A stretch of DNA of 64,000 nt from Corallococcus macrosporus DSM 14697 (GTDB taxonomy: Bacteria > Myxococcota > Myxococcia > Myxococcales > Myxococcaceae). The position numbers and the translations under genes were made by a program. This document shows, piece by piece, positions 1 through 10,335 of this stretch. Numbering within the stretch: the stretch's first letter is position 1; each line of letters begins with the position of its first letter. The notes beneath the pieces are model-generated. The model was not told where the DNA came from, did no database searches, and saw only the letters and a list, made by a program, of their open reading frames with translations. Location of the stretch: positions 4,628,501-4,692,500 of the forward strand of contig NZ_CP022203.1 of assembly GCF_002305895.1 (NCBI RefSeq). The letters are read 5' to 3'.

Positions 1-2
1 GG

Positions 3-137
3 ATGGCCATTGGCCTGGCGGGGCTCGTGTTCGTGGGGGCCGTGCCCTTCGCCATCCGCGCCTACCGCAACACGTCCAAGGACATCGCGGGGCAGAACAC
101 CTTCGGCGCCAACCGTGGCGACGACGAAGTGGCCTGA
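3..137 (+). CDS. C-terminal end of a membrane protein (partial at window edge)
   Basis: The reading frame enters from the left edge and stops at TGA 135-137. The visible 44 residues contain one hydrophobic stretch (AIGLAGLVFVGAVPFAI) followed by a basic, polar tail ending DDEVA. This fits the last transmembrane helix and cytoplasmic tail of a membrane protein. A complete 44-residue protein starting at ATG 3 cannot be excluded, because the upstream DNA is missing. The family is not recognisable. It is convergent with rtcA, with 21 bases between the stops. Confidence 0.5.
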   Translation: MAIGLAGLVFVGAVPFAIRAYRNTSKDIAGQNTFGANRGDDEVA

Positions 138-158
138 AGCCCGTCCGGCCTCACTCCC

Positions 159-1241
159 TCAGGCCGGCCGGACCTCCACTGAACCGCCCGCCTCCACCGT
201 GACGCGCACCGGAAGGAAGCGCTCCACGACGCGGGCGTGGGTGGTGAGGTGGTCGGTGATTCGCGCCGCCGTGAAGCGCGTGGTGCCCGGCGACGCCGGC
301 CCCAGGCGCCCGGCGGCCAGCAGCGCGGCGGGCAGGAGGATCTGATCCGCCAGGTGCTCGTCGAGCGCCCCACCCGTCTCCATGAACCCCGCCAGGGCCT
401 CGCCCGCCTCGCGGCCCACGTCCTCGGCGGGCCGGCCGCGCTCCCCCAGCGCGGTGAAGCCCGCGATGGTGTGCTCGAACTGCGCCAGGACGAAGGTCAC
501 CGTCCCCACCGAGCGCGTCACCGCCAGCGGCCGGTTGTCCGCCTCCGCCAGGATGCCGCGCTCACGCAGCGCCCCCACGGCGGCGCGCGACTGACGCTCG
601 GCGATGGTGAAGGGCAGCCCGCCGGTGAAGGACGACACGCGCACCTCGCGGAGCATGCCGCGCGCGGGCAGCTCCACCAGCAGGGGCGGCTCCTGCGGCG
701 CCCCCACCTCCGCGACAAGCTCCCCCGCGCCCTCCGGGTAGAAGCCGGCGTGGACCAGGGACAGCAGCACGGGCAGCCCGTACGCGTGCGCCACCGGCTG
801 CCAGACGGTGGCCACGTAGTGGAAGCTGGGGCTGTGGGACAGGTGCGTGCCGCCTCGCAGCGTCAGGCGCCCGCCGCCGGCCAGGGCCAGCGGATAGACG
901 AGGCACTGGAAGAGCAGCGGCGTGCTGCCCGCGGTGCCCACCTCCAGCAGGTAGTCCCCGGGGCGCACGGGGCCCGGGGTGAAGGACAGCTCGGACGCGC
1001 CGACGGTGGCGCCCTCCGAGGACGCGGCGCCGCCACACAGGGCCTCCGCGCCGCGCACGCAGGCCAGGTGCTGGGGACGCAGACCGGGCGGCTCACGTCG
1101 CTCGCGCAGGCGCGTGAGGTGGAACGGGCGGCCGGTGATGAGCGACAACGACAACGCGGAGCGGAGAATCTGCCCGCCCCCTTCGCCCTCACTCCCATCC
1201 AGACGCACCAGCCCGGAGTCGGGCCCCTGGGTGCCGGTCAT
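159..1241 (-). CDS. rtcA: RNA 3'-terminal phosphate cyclase RtcA
   Basis: Converts RNA 3'-phosphate ends to 2',3'-cyclic phosphates using ATP, as part of cytoplasmic RNA end repair. The 360-residue protein begins with the family signature LDGSEGEGGGQILRSALSLS and carries the HLSHSPSFHY and GFYPEGAG segments. Near the C-terminus, DHLTTHARVVERFLPV corresponds to the HLxTN region that holds the catalytic, adenylylated histidine. ATG 1241 is chosen because GGGAGGG lies directly upstream; the frame is open further but that extension is unlike the family. No rtcB ligase or RtcR regulator is visible nearby. Confidence 0.93.
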   Translation of the reverse strand: MTGTQGPDSGLVRLDGSEGEGGGQILRSALSLSLITGRPFHLTRLRERREPPGLRPQHLACVRGAEALCGGAASSEGATVGASELSFTPGPVRPGDYLLEVGTAGSTPLLFQCLVYPLALAGGGRLTLRGGTHLSHSPSFHYVATVWQPVAHAYGLPVLLSLVHAGFYPEGAGELVAEVGAPQEPPLLVELPARGMLREVRVSSFTGGLPFTIAERQSRAAVGALRERGILAEADNRPLAVTRSVGTVTFVLAQFEHTIAGFTALGERGRPAEDVGREAGEALAGFMETGGALDEHLADQILLPAALLAAGRLGPASPGTTRFTAARITDHLTTHARVVERFLPVRVTVEAGGSVEVRPA

Positions 1242-1358
1242 GTCCCTCCCGCCTGGGGTGCCACCGCGTGAAGGCCCAGGGTAACAGGAACGCAAGGCCC
1301 GCACCCGCAGGACTACGCCCGTCCCTCCACCGCTGTACAGAAGCAGCCCTGATGGCGG

Positions 1359-3296
<1,938 letters not shown>

Positions 3297-3454
3297 GCAC
3301 GCTCCAGGAACGATGATGCTGGGGGACGCCCCGCAACAGCGGAGCGGCCCGCTTGTTCCCGGAATCAGCCGAGCGCTTCGCCGACGTCGTCCAGGCCGTC
3401 CTTGCGCGGCTTGTCATGCGGGGTGGCCCGGCCGGTGCCCAGCCGCCTCGCCGC

Positions 3455-3661
3455 TCAGGGGACGCCAGCCCGGCCTCCTTCGATGACCGTCAACAGGGCC
3501 CCGGCCTTGGGCTCCTGGGCGCGAGGCTCCGAGGCCGCGCGCTGTCCGGCCCCCGCGCGCTCGACGGACGCCGAGCGGGGGTTGGACGCCTGGGACACCG
3601 ACGCACGGCGCGGCGCGGGCCGCAACGGCAGGCCGAAGTACAGGTACATGTCGAGCAACAT
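3455..3661 (-). CDS. Possible small protein, unknown
   Basis: A 68-residue frame begins MLLDMYLYFGLPLRP and ends LTVIEGGRAGVP. AAGGGGAAG lies about 7 bases before ATG 3661, a reasonable ribosome-binding site. The short hydrophobic N-terminus is followed by an Ala/Arg/Ser-rich tail. No family is recognised and the frame could be spurious in such G+C-rich DNA. It lies in the otherwise empty stretch between the CocE-like and YdeI-like genes. Confidence 0.3.
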   Translation of the reverse strand: MLLDMYLYFGLPLRPAPRRASVSQASNPRSASVERAGAGQRAASEPRAQEPKAGALLTVIEGGRAGVP

Positions 3662-3946
3662 GGAATGACTTCCCCTTGGCGGATGCGTGGACGGTGAAAC
3701 GCATCCGGCTTGGAGCAATGGTGATGCCACCGGTTGTCCGGCCCTTCTCCGGGGCATGCCGCTTCGCGAGGAAGAAGCGAGCGGCACCGTGCCATGGGCG
3801 CCTGGGGGCTTCTCGTAAAAAAGGATGAAGTTACGTGTGGCCGACGTGGCCCCGGCGTGCGAGCCCTGCCACCCCGTGGGGGACGGTGCCCCGACACCCG
3901 CGAGGCGTCTGGCACCGGGCTGTGACGTGTTTGGGCCCCGCCCGGC
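3662..3946. other. Intergenic stretch with no recognised gene
   Basis: With 3297-3454 this makes up the 650-base gap between the CocE-like and YdeI-like genes, apart from the candidate small frame at 3455-3661. A short A-rich patch (3818-3832) interrupts the G+C-rich sequence. On the minus strand it gives a run of six T with no convincing stem before it, so no terminator is called. Frames on the plus strand here show no family resemblance. Confidence 0.5.
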
Positions 3947-4573
3947 TCAGGCGTGCAGGGATTCGTGCCGGGCCAGCATCTCGACGAACTGCTCGATGCG
4001 CCGGGCGCGCGTCTCCGCCTTCTTCGCGCTGTGGACGCGCCAGAGGATGGCGTACCGGTTCGCCGCGTTGAGGGTGGCGAAGAACTCGGCGGCCTTGGGG
4101 TTGGCGGCCAGCGCCTTCGCCAGGTCCTCCGGCATGGTGGCCTTGCTCTGGGATTCATAGGCCGCGTCCCAGCGGCCGTCCTTCCGGGCCTCCTCCACGA
4201 CCTTCATCCCGGAGGGCTTCATCCGGCCCGCTGCGATGAGCGCCTCCACCTTCCCGCAGTTGATCTTGGACCAGACGCTCTTCGCGCCCCGGGGCGTGAA
4301 CTTCTGGAGCCACCAGGCGTCGTCGAACGTGTTCTTCTGCCCGTCAATCCAGCCCCACTCGAGCGCGACGTCGAGCGCCTCCGCGTAGGTGACGGAGTCG
4401 ATGCCCGAGCCCTTCTTCGCGAGCTTCAGCCAGAGCCCTGGCGACGAGGCGTGATTCGCCTTGAGCCAGGCCGACCACGCGGCGGGTGACGCGAAGGCGA
4501 TGACGGAGAGCTCGGCGGCGGGGGACTTCTTCGTCGCGGACTTCGGGACGGCGGCCTTCTTCGTGGGGCTCAT
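3947..4573 (-). CDS. YdeI/OmpD-associated family protein
   Basis: 208 residues. A Lys/Ala-rich N-terminal segment (SPTKKAAVPKSATKKSPAA) precedes the conserved domain. Recognisable pieces are AWSAWLKANHASSPGLWLKLAKKG, VTYAEALDVALEWGWIDGQ, FTPRGAKSVWSKIN and the late ANRYAILWRVHSAKK with ARRIEQFVEMLA. These mark the YdeI/OmpD-associated (bacteriocin-protection) family, cytoplasmic proteins of unclear biochemical role. ATG 4573 is preferred because the family domain starts soon after it and the longer frame is merely Arg-rich. Monocistronic by appearance. Confidence 0.8.
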   Translation of the reverse strand: MSPTKKAAVPKSATKKSPAAELSVIAFASPAAWSAWLKANHASSPGLWLKLAKKGSGIDSVTYAEALDVALEWGWIDGQKNTFDDAWWLQKFTPRGAKSVWSKINCGKVEALIAAGRMKPSGMKVVEEARKDGRWDAAYESQSKATMPEDLAKALAANPKAAEFFATLNAANRYAILWRVHSAKKAETRARRIEQFVEMLARHESLHA

Positions 4574-4616
4574 GGCGGCCTCGACGGATACCACGGGCCC
4601 GCGGCGCGGCGCCAAT

Positions 4617-5981
4617 CTACGGAGGGCTCCCCGCCGCCGACTTCGCGTCTTCCCCACCGCCCCACAGCTTCTCCTTCAATGCGCTCAAGCCCTTGCCGCC
4701 AGCGGCCCGCACGCCGTCGAAGGACTCGCCCGCCGCGCGGGTGATGTCGTCCACGGAGCGCTGGGCGAGGCCGTGTCGCACCCGGTCCATCCACAGGAGG
4801 GGCGCCAGGACCTGCCCTGCCCGCTCCGGCCCCAGGAGCGTGACGGCGATCTTCTCCGGTCCGCCCGCCCGGGCCACGAGCGCCTGTCCCAGGATGGCGG
4901 CGGCCCGGGCCTGGAGGAAGATGGGCAGTTGGTCGCCATGCGCGCGCATCGCGTCCGCGCTGGCCTGGATGTCGCGCCGCGCGGCGTCACCCAGGTATGG
5001 ACTCTTCGCCAGGGTGTCGAGTGAGCGCGCGGACTGCTCGTACCGCTCCCGGCGGAAGTGGATGAAGGCCCAGCCCCACCACGTCAGCTCGTTCTCGATG
5101 CCAAGCCTCTCCAGGGACGCCAGGCCCCGCTCGAGGTCGTCCTCCGCCGCGCGCTCGCGCTCGAGCCCCATGCGGTTCCAGGCCCGCAGGAAGTACCCCG
5201 TGGCGAGCAGCGTCTCCCGCACCTGCGCCGGCGTGGCGTCCCGCACCGAGGGAAAGGCGCTGGCGGGAAGCGCCTCGGCGTCGGACAGGTAGGCGTTCAG
5301 CTCCTCCTCGGCCGCGTAGTGGTACCCCGCGTTGCAGAAGGCCAATCCCCGGCTCCCGCGCACGGAGACGCGAAGTCCGGGCGGCCAGCCGGGCCGAGGC
5401 GTGGCGCGCGACAGCTCGTACAGCACCAGGTCGGTGGCGGGCACGCGGTTGCCCGAGTCCGCCGCATCCAACACGAACCACAGCGCGGAGAGGAGCGCGT
5501 GCTCCTGGCCGGCGTCGTAGCCCGGCAGCGGGAGCGGCTGCGCTGGCTGCCAGCGGCTCCACAGGAGGGGGAACTCGTCCTCGTCGCGCTGCTCCAACGT
5601 CTTCTTGGCCTTGTAGAGCGCGACGCCCAGTTCCAGGTACGCCTTCGCCACGCGGAGCGTCTCCTCCTCCGAGGCGGCCTTGGCCGGCAGCTCCCGCGTG
5701 GCGGACAGCGTCTGCCAGAGCGCGGCGACCTCTGCGGGCGCGTCCGGGTGGCCCTCCGCGCGCAGCGTCAGCTTGAGCGCCCGGTACGGCACCAGCGAGT
5801 AGGCGTCGCGAATGCGCGTCTCAATCTCCTCCCGCTCCCGCGCCGCGCGCTCCGCATCGGACTTGCGGCAGCCGCTCAGGGCCGCGAGCAGCACCACGGT
5901 GAGGACGCGCCCCAGGAGACGTGGCCCCCTGTCGTGCCGGGCGTGGGACGGAGCCGCGCGAGAATCGGAGCGCGGGGCCAT
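4617..5981 (-). CDS. Large predicted lipoprotein, unknown function
   Basis: About 454 residues from ATG 5981; a start at 6002 adds seven residues and neither has a strong ribosome-binding site. The N-terminus has a hydrophobic helix ending in the lipobox LSGC, so this is probably an exported lipoprotein. The mature part is almost entirely helical (for example ASEEETLRVAKAYLELGVALYKAKKTL) and looks like TPR-type solenoid without clean repeats. The C-terminus (HGLAQRSVDDITRAAGESFDGVRAAGGKG) is also helical. No named family is recognised. It is transcribed away from the MFS gene, with about 130 bases between the starts. Confidence 0.7.
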   Translation of the reverse strand: MAPRSDSRAAPSHARHDRGPRLLGRVLTVVLLAALSGCRKSDAERAAREREEIETRIRDAYSLVPYRALKLTLRAEGHPDAPAEVAALWQTLSATRELPAKAASEEETLRVAKAYLELGVALYKAKKTLEQRDEDEFPLLWSRWQPAQPLPLPGYDAGQEHALLSALWFVLDAADSGNRVPATDLVLYELSRATPRPGWPPGLRVSVRGSRGLAFCNAGYHYAAEEELNAYLSDAEALPASAFPSVRDATPAQVRETLLATGYFLRAWNRMGLERERAAEDDLERGLASLERLGIENELTWWGWAFIHFRRERYEQSARSLDTLAKSPYLGDAARRDIQASADAMRAHGDQLPIFLQARAAAILGQALVARAGGPEKIAVTLLGPERAGQVLAPLLWMDRVRHGLAQRSVDDITRAAGESFDGVRAAGGKGLSALKEKLWGGGEDAKSAAGSPP

Positions 5982-6115
5982 GGCGTCGCGACGTGGGAGC
6001 ATCGTGAAAGGAAGGTATCACGGCGACCTGGGCGTACCCATGCCCCCGCCCCCGTGGAGGCCGACACGGGCAGACGGTGGCGCGTGGCGGCCGCGTGGAT
6101 TACAGCGCCGCCAGC

Positions 6116-7384
6116 ATGACTCCTCAGGCGACGGCACCCGCGCGCGGCATCTTCCAGCATCGCGACTTTCGCTTCTATCTGCTGGCCCGTCTGTGCGCGG
6201 TGCTGGCGGTGCAGATTGAGTCGGTGGCCATCGGCTGGCAGGTCTACGAGCTCACGGGCAGCGCGCTCGCGCTGGGCTACACGGGCCTGGCGCAGTTCGT
6301 GCCGTTCGTGTCGCTGTGCCTCGTGGGCGGCCAGGTGGCGGACCGGGTGGACCGGCGCACCATCCTGGCGGTGTGCCAGACGGTGATGCTGGTGTGCAGC
6401 CTGCTCCTGCTGGCCTTCACCCTGGGCCACATCCGTGACGTCCGCTTCGTCTACGGCGTCCTCGTCCTGTTCGGCGCGGCGCGTGCGTTCCATGCCCCGG
6501 CGGGCTCCGCGCTCACGCCGCACCTGGTGCCGCCCGAGCACCTGACCCGCGCGGTGGCCATCAACTCCACCACCTGGCAGGTGGCCACCATTGGCGGGCC
6601 GGCCGTGGGCGGCATCCTCTATGGCCTGGCGGGCGCCACGGGGGCCTATGCCGCCTCCGCGACGCTGTGCGCCCTCTCCGTCGTCTGGATTCTCGCCCTG
6701 AAGGTGCGGACCGGCCGGGCATCCTCGGAGCCCCTGTCCCTGTCCACGCTGGTCGCGGGGCTGGCGTTCGTGGGCCGGCAGCGGCTGCTGCTGGGCAGCA
6801 TCACCCTGGACCTGTTCGCCGTGCTCTTCGGTGGCGCGGTGGCGCTCCTGCCCATCTACGCGCGGGACATCCTGCACACGGGGCCGTGGGGGCTGGGCCT
6901 GCTGCGGTGCGCACCGGCCGCGGGCGCCGCGCTGGTGGCCGTCTTCCTGGCGCTGCGGCCCCTGGGCGGAAACACCGGCCGGAAGATGTTCATCGCGGTC
7001 GGCATCTTCGGCGCGGCCACGCTCGTCTTCGGCATGAGCCGCTCGCTGCCCCTGTCCCTGCTGGCCCTGGCGGTGGCGGGCGCCGCGGACATGATCAGCG
7101 TGGTGGTCCGTCACACGCTGGAGTTGATGGCCACGCCGGATGACATGCGAGGCCGCGTGGGCGCGGTGAACATGATGTGCATTGGCGCCTCCAACGAGCT
7201 GGGGGAGTTCCGAGCGGGCGGGCTCGCCGAGTCCGTGGGCGCCGTGCCCGCGGTGGTCGCGGGCGCGGTGGGCACGCTGGCGGTGGTGGCGCTGTGGGCG
7301 TGGGCCTTCCCGGAGCTGCGCCGCGTGGATCGCCTGGAGGCCTTCGCGAAGACGAAGGAGCCCCCGGCGGCCCCCGCGACCTGA
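6116..7384 (+). CDS. MFS transporter, EntS-like exporter
   Basis: About 422 residues with some twelve hydrophobic segments. The N-terminus HRDFRFYLLARLCAVLAVQIESVAIGWQVYELTGS and the loop GGQVADRVDRRTIL (the MFS loop 2-3 motif) place it in the major facilitator superfamily, near the EntS and DHA3-type drug and siderophore exporters. FGAARAFHAPAGSALTPHLVP and NSTTWQVATIGGPAVGG are further signatures of this branch. ATG 6116 is chosen because the family starts at this level; upstream codons are unlike any family sequence. The substrate is unknown and no siderophore genes are in the window. Confidence 0.85.
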   Translation: MTPQATAPARGIFQHRDFRFYLLARLCAVLAVQIESVAIGWQVYELTGSALALGYTGLAQFVPFVSLCLVGGQVADRVDRRTILAVCQTVMLVCSLLLLAFTLGHIRDVRFVYGVLVLFGAARAFHAPAGSALTPHLVPPEHLTRAVAINSTTWQVATIGGPAVGGILYGLAGATGAYAASATLCALSVVWILALKVRTGRASSEPLSLSTLVAGLAFVGRQRLLLGSITLDLFAVLFGGAVALLPIYARDILHTGPWGLGLLRCAPAAGAALVAVFLALRPLGGNTGRKMFIAVGIFGAATLVFGMSRSLPLSLLALAVAGAADMISVVVRHTLELMATPDDMRGRVGAVNMMCIGASNELGEFRAGGLAESVGAVPAVVAGAVGTLAVVALWAWAFPELRRVDRLEAFAKTKEPPAAPAT

Positions 7385-7468
7385 CGTCGTCGCGCCACGG
7401 GAGCGGTGCCTGGGCAGTGATTGCACGCGGCTGGAAGGCGTGGACCATCCGGAGTAAGGGGGCCGGAC

Positions 7469-8467
7469 ATGCCCCTTCGCCTCGTGAAACGCCTCGCCCG
7501 GGACTGGTTCCTGCTGGGGATGCTCTGCGCCGTCGTGCTGGCCGTGCTCTTCCCGGAGTTCGGCGCGTCCGGCGGACCGATGCACGCGGACGTGGTGGCG
7601 GACGTGGGCATCTTCGCGGTGTTCCTGCTGCACGGCCTGGGGCTGCCCGCCGCGCAGCTCCGCGCGGGCGTGGTGACGTGGCGGGTCCACGTGGTGGTCC
7701 AGACCTTCACCTTCGTCGTGTTCCCGCTGCTGTGGTGGCTGGGGGACGCGGCCGTGGGCCGCTGGCTGCCGTCCGACGTGTCGCTGGGGCTGCTCTACCT
7801 GTGCGCGGTGCCGTCCACCATCTCCTCGTCGGTCGCGATGACGGGCGCGGCCCGGGGCAACGTGCCCGCCGCCATCTTCAATGCCAGCCTGTCCAGCCTG
7901 CTGGGCATCGTGTTGACGCCGCTCATCATCGGCCTGTTCGCCAGCGCCACCGGGCAGTCGCTGTCCATGGGCGAAGCCGTCCTCAAGCTGGCCACCCTCC
8001 TCCTGCTCCCGCTGGCCCTGGGACAGCTCCTGCGCCCGCTCGTGGGCGCGTGGTTCGCCAGGTACCGGCCCTACACGAACGCCTTCGACCGGGCGATGAT
8101 CCTGCTCCTCGTCTACGCGTCGTTCTGTGACTCGATTGCCTCGGGCGCGTTCTCCAAGTACGGCGCCCAGGTGCTGGGCCTGGCCTTCCTGGGCGCGGTG
8201 CTCCTCCTCGCCATCGTCCTGGCGCTGACCACGCGCGTGGCGCGGGGGCTGGGCTTCTCCAAGGAGGACGAAATCGCGGTGGTCTTCTGTGGGTCCAAGA
8301 AGACGCTGGCCTCGGGCGTCCCGATGGCGCGGCTGCTCTTCGGCGCCAACCCCGCCCTGGGGCTCATCGTCCTACCCCTGATGTTCTATCACCAGGCCCA
8401 GCTCCTCGTGTGCTCGCTGCTGGCGGAGCGCTACGCGAGGCGGCCGGCGCCTCCCCCCGGCGCGTAG
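7469..8467 (+). CDS. BASS-family transporter of the YfeH/SBF-like type
   Basis: 332 residues with about ten transmembrane segments. VRDWFLLGM-like opening (LARDWFLLGMLCAVVLAVLFPEFG), LYLCAVPSTISSSVAMTGAARGNVPAAIFNASLSSLLG and FCGSKKTLASGVPMARLLF are hallmarks of the SBF-like (PF13593) branch of the bile acid:sodium symporter superfamily. Members are sodium-coupled carriers of organic anions; the cargo here is unknown. ATG 7469 follows GGAG and GGGGG stretches at 7451-7462. It lies about 84 bases after the MFS gene on the same strand and may be co-transcribed. Confidence 0.87.
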   Translation: MPLRLVKRLARDWFLLGMLCAVVLAVLFPEFGASGGPMHADVVADVGIFAVFLLHGLGLPAAQLRAGVVTWRVHVVVQTFTFVVFPLLWWLGDAAVGRWLPSDVSLGLLYLCAVPSTISSSVAMTGAARGNVPAAIFNASLSSLLGIVLTPLIIGLFASATGQSLSMGEAVLKLATLLLLPLALGQLLRPLVGAWFARYRPYTNAFDRAMILLLVYASFCDSIASGAFSKYGAQVLGLAFLGAVLLLAIVLALTTRVARGLGFSKEDEIAVVFCGSKKTLASGVPMARLLFGANPALGLIVLPLMFYHQAQLLVCSLLAERYARRPAPPPGA

Positions 8468-8615
8468 GGGAAAGTGGGCGTGCGCCCTCCCCGCCCCTGG
8501 CGCACCTGGGAGCCCGCGGCTGTGATAGGTGCGCGGGCCACGCATGTCAGCGCCACACAGAACGCCCTCGGGCTCGCTTGACCCGGCGGGTACAGCCCGG
8601 GCTGGAATGCACACC

Positions 8616-9170
8616 ATGGCCGACAGACTCGTCTTCCCACCCATCGTGGAAGGGCTCTTCGTCCGGGGACTCTCCGGGCGGGTGTCGCCCCTGCTGCGGC
8701 AGCAGTTGCGCAGCGAGGGCCTGGACCTGGACCGGCCGCTGCTCCCCGCCTACACGCTGGAGACGTGGATCCGCTGCGTCACGCTGACGGCGAAGTCGCT
8801 GCACCCCCACGAGCCCGACGAGGTGGCGTGGCGGCTGCTCGGCGAGCGGATGATTGATGGCTACCGTGACACGCTGATGGGCCGCGCCCTGCTCGGAGTG
8901 ATGAAGCTGCTGGGGCCCTGGCGGATGCTGTCCAAGGCCCAGCACGGCTTCCGGACCAGCAACAACTACACGGAGGTCCGCATCACCGAGACGGGGCCGA
9001 CGGAGGCCGAGGTCTGGCTCAACGAGCCCGGCATGCTGCGCTACTTCAAGCAGGGCGTCATGCTGGCCATGTCCCGGGCCGCGGGCGGCGTGGCCGCGAC
9101 GGTGGACGTGCGTGACTTCGACGAGCACTGCGTCACGTACCGCGTCGCCTGGAAGGAGCCGGGCCGCTGA
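8616..9170 (+). CDS. DUF2378 (TIGR02265) family protein
   Basis: 184 residues of the DUF2378 family, known mainly as a large set of Myxococcus paralogues and of unknown function. Recognisable parts are the opening VFPPIVEGLFVRGL, the segment LLGERMIDGYRDTLMGRALLGVMKLLGPWRML and the later GMLRYFKQGVMLAMSRAAGG. It is probably cytoplasmic, with no signal peptide. The start could be ATG 8607 or 8616; GGA at 8602 is a weak ribosome-binding site for either. Its presence supports a myxobacterial origin for the window. Confidence 0.75.
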   Translation: MADRLVFPPIVEGLFVRGLSGRVSPLLRQQLRSEGLDLDRPLLPAYTLETWIRCVTLTAKSLHPHEPDEVAWRLLGERMIDGYRDTLMGRALLGVMKLLGPWRMLSKAQHGFRTSNNYTEVRITETGPTEAEVWLNEPGMLRYFKQGVMLAMSRAAGGVAATVDVRDFDEHCVTYRVAWKEPGR

Positions 9171-9215
9171 GGCGGCTTGCCCTCGGGGGCGCCCCTCTGC
9201 GACGGTAGCCCCGCG

Positions 9216-9233
9216 ATGGCGCGCCGGCGCCAT
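9216..9233. promoter_or_regulatory. Perfect hairpin in the leader of the next gene
   Basis: Seven-base arms ATGGCGC and GCGCCAT enclose a GCCG loop. The stem ends eight bases before a G-rich ribosome-binding site (GGGGGGG at 9241-9247) and 18 bases before ATG 9252. It could influence translation of that gene or serve as the end signal of the DUF2378 transcript, but has no T-run. Confidence 0.35.
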
Positions 9234-9251
9234 GGGTGAGGGGGGGACATC

Positions 9252-10331
9252 ATGCCGTCGAGCGAGCACGCCAATCTTCCGCGATGGAAGGGGCAGCAAG
9301 GCTTCTTCGAGATCTGGTTCCTGTGCGTGCTCGACCCGGGCGGGGAGCGCGCCTGGTGGTTCCGCTACACGCGCTTCACGCCCGCGCCAGGAGCCCCCGG
9401 TGAGCCACGCGCCATGCTGTGGGCCGCCGCCTTCGACTGCGCGTCGGCCACGCCCGCGCTGGGGCTGAAGGCCATCCATCCCCTCTCCCGCTTCTCCGCG
9501 GACGCCTCCGGCCCGTTCGGCATCCGGCTTGGCGACGCGGAGCTGGCCCCGGGCCGCTGCCACGGCCGCGTGGCCTCCGGGGGCCACTCCATTGACTGGG
9601 ATTTGCGCTACACGCCCGCGTCCTCGCAGGCGGTGCGCCGCGCGCCCCGGGGCTCGGACCTGCTGCCGCTCCCCACGCACGTGGCCCACGCCCACGACGA
9701 CATCACCTTCACGGGCACCGTCACGGTGGACGGGCACCGGTATGACGTCCAGGGCGCTCCGGGGCTCCAGAAGCACCTGTGGGGCCACCGGCGGCTGGAG
9801 GAGCTGACGTGGCTCTACGTGCCGCGCTTCCAGGAGGACCCGGACGCCCGCCTGGAGGTGCTGTCCGTGCGCGCCCGCCGGCACGCGCTCAGTCCCCGGC
9901 TGTCGCCCATCTACCTGCGCACCGCCCAGGGCGAGCACCGGTTCCACGAGGCGCCGGAGCTGCTCTTCACGCGGCTGGAGTCACCACACGCGGGTGAGCT
10001 GCGCTTCCAGGCGCGCTCGGCCACCGTCACCGTGAAGGGCCGCGCTTGGTGCGACCCGAAGACGCTGGTGGGCTACGTCTACCGTGACCCGGCGGGCTGG
10101 GACGTCCACGTGGCCCAGAGCGACGTGGCCACCTGTGAGCTGGAGCGCTTCACCCGCCCCCACCCCTTCGCGGCGTGGAAGCCGGAGGGACGGCTCACCT
10201 CCACCGTGGGCGCCCTGGAGTTCCACGCGCCGGAGCCACTGGAGGGCGTGCGCTACATCGGCTGGGATGAGACCTGCCTGTCCGAACCCGGCGCGCTGCC
10301 GTCCACGGCGGCAGGGGGCGGCCAGGGCTGA
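9252..10331 (+). CDS. AttH/CrtC-like (tocopherol-cyclase-like fold) protein
   Basis: 359 residues, no signal peptide or membrane helix. The sequence alternates short beta-like segments, and the features GPFGIRLGDAEL, GHSIDWDLRYTP and APGLQKHLWGHRRLEELTW resemble the paired lipocalin-type domains of the AttH/CrtC/tocopherol cyclase group, where a lipid or carotenoid-like substrate is bound. That assignment rests on pattern resemblance only. ATG 9252 follows a strong G-run. The gene is convergent with the Nramp-like gene, with only four bases between stops. Confidence 0.5.
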   Translation: MPSSEHANLPRWKGQQGFFEIWFLCVLDPGGERAWWFRYTRFTPAPGAPGEPRAMLWAAAFDCASATPALGLKAIHPLSRFSADASGPFGIRLGDAELAPGRCHGRVASGGHSIDWDLRYTPASSQAVRRAPRGSDLLPLPTHVAHAHDDITFTGTVTVDGHRYDVQGAPGLQKHLWGHRRLEELTWLYVPRFQEDPDARLEVLSVRARRHALSPRLSPIYLRTAQGEHRFHEAPELLFTRLESPHAGELRFQARSATVTVKGRAWCDPKTLVGYVYRDPAGWDVHVAQSDVATCELERFTRPHPFAAWKPEGRLTSTVGALEFHAPEPLEGVRYIGWDETCLSEPGALPSTAAGGGQG

Positions 10332-10335
10332 GCGT

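Noticed and set aside
3812-3832. A-run as a rho-independent terminator for the YdeI-like gene
   Set aside because: No stable stem lies immediately before the T-run on the minus strand.
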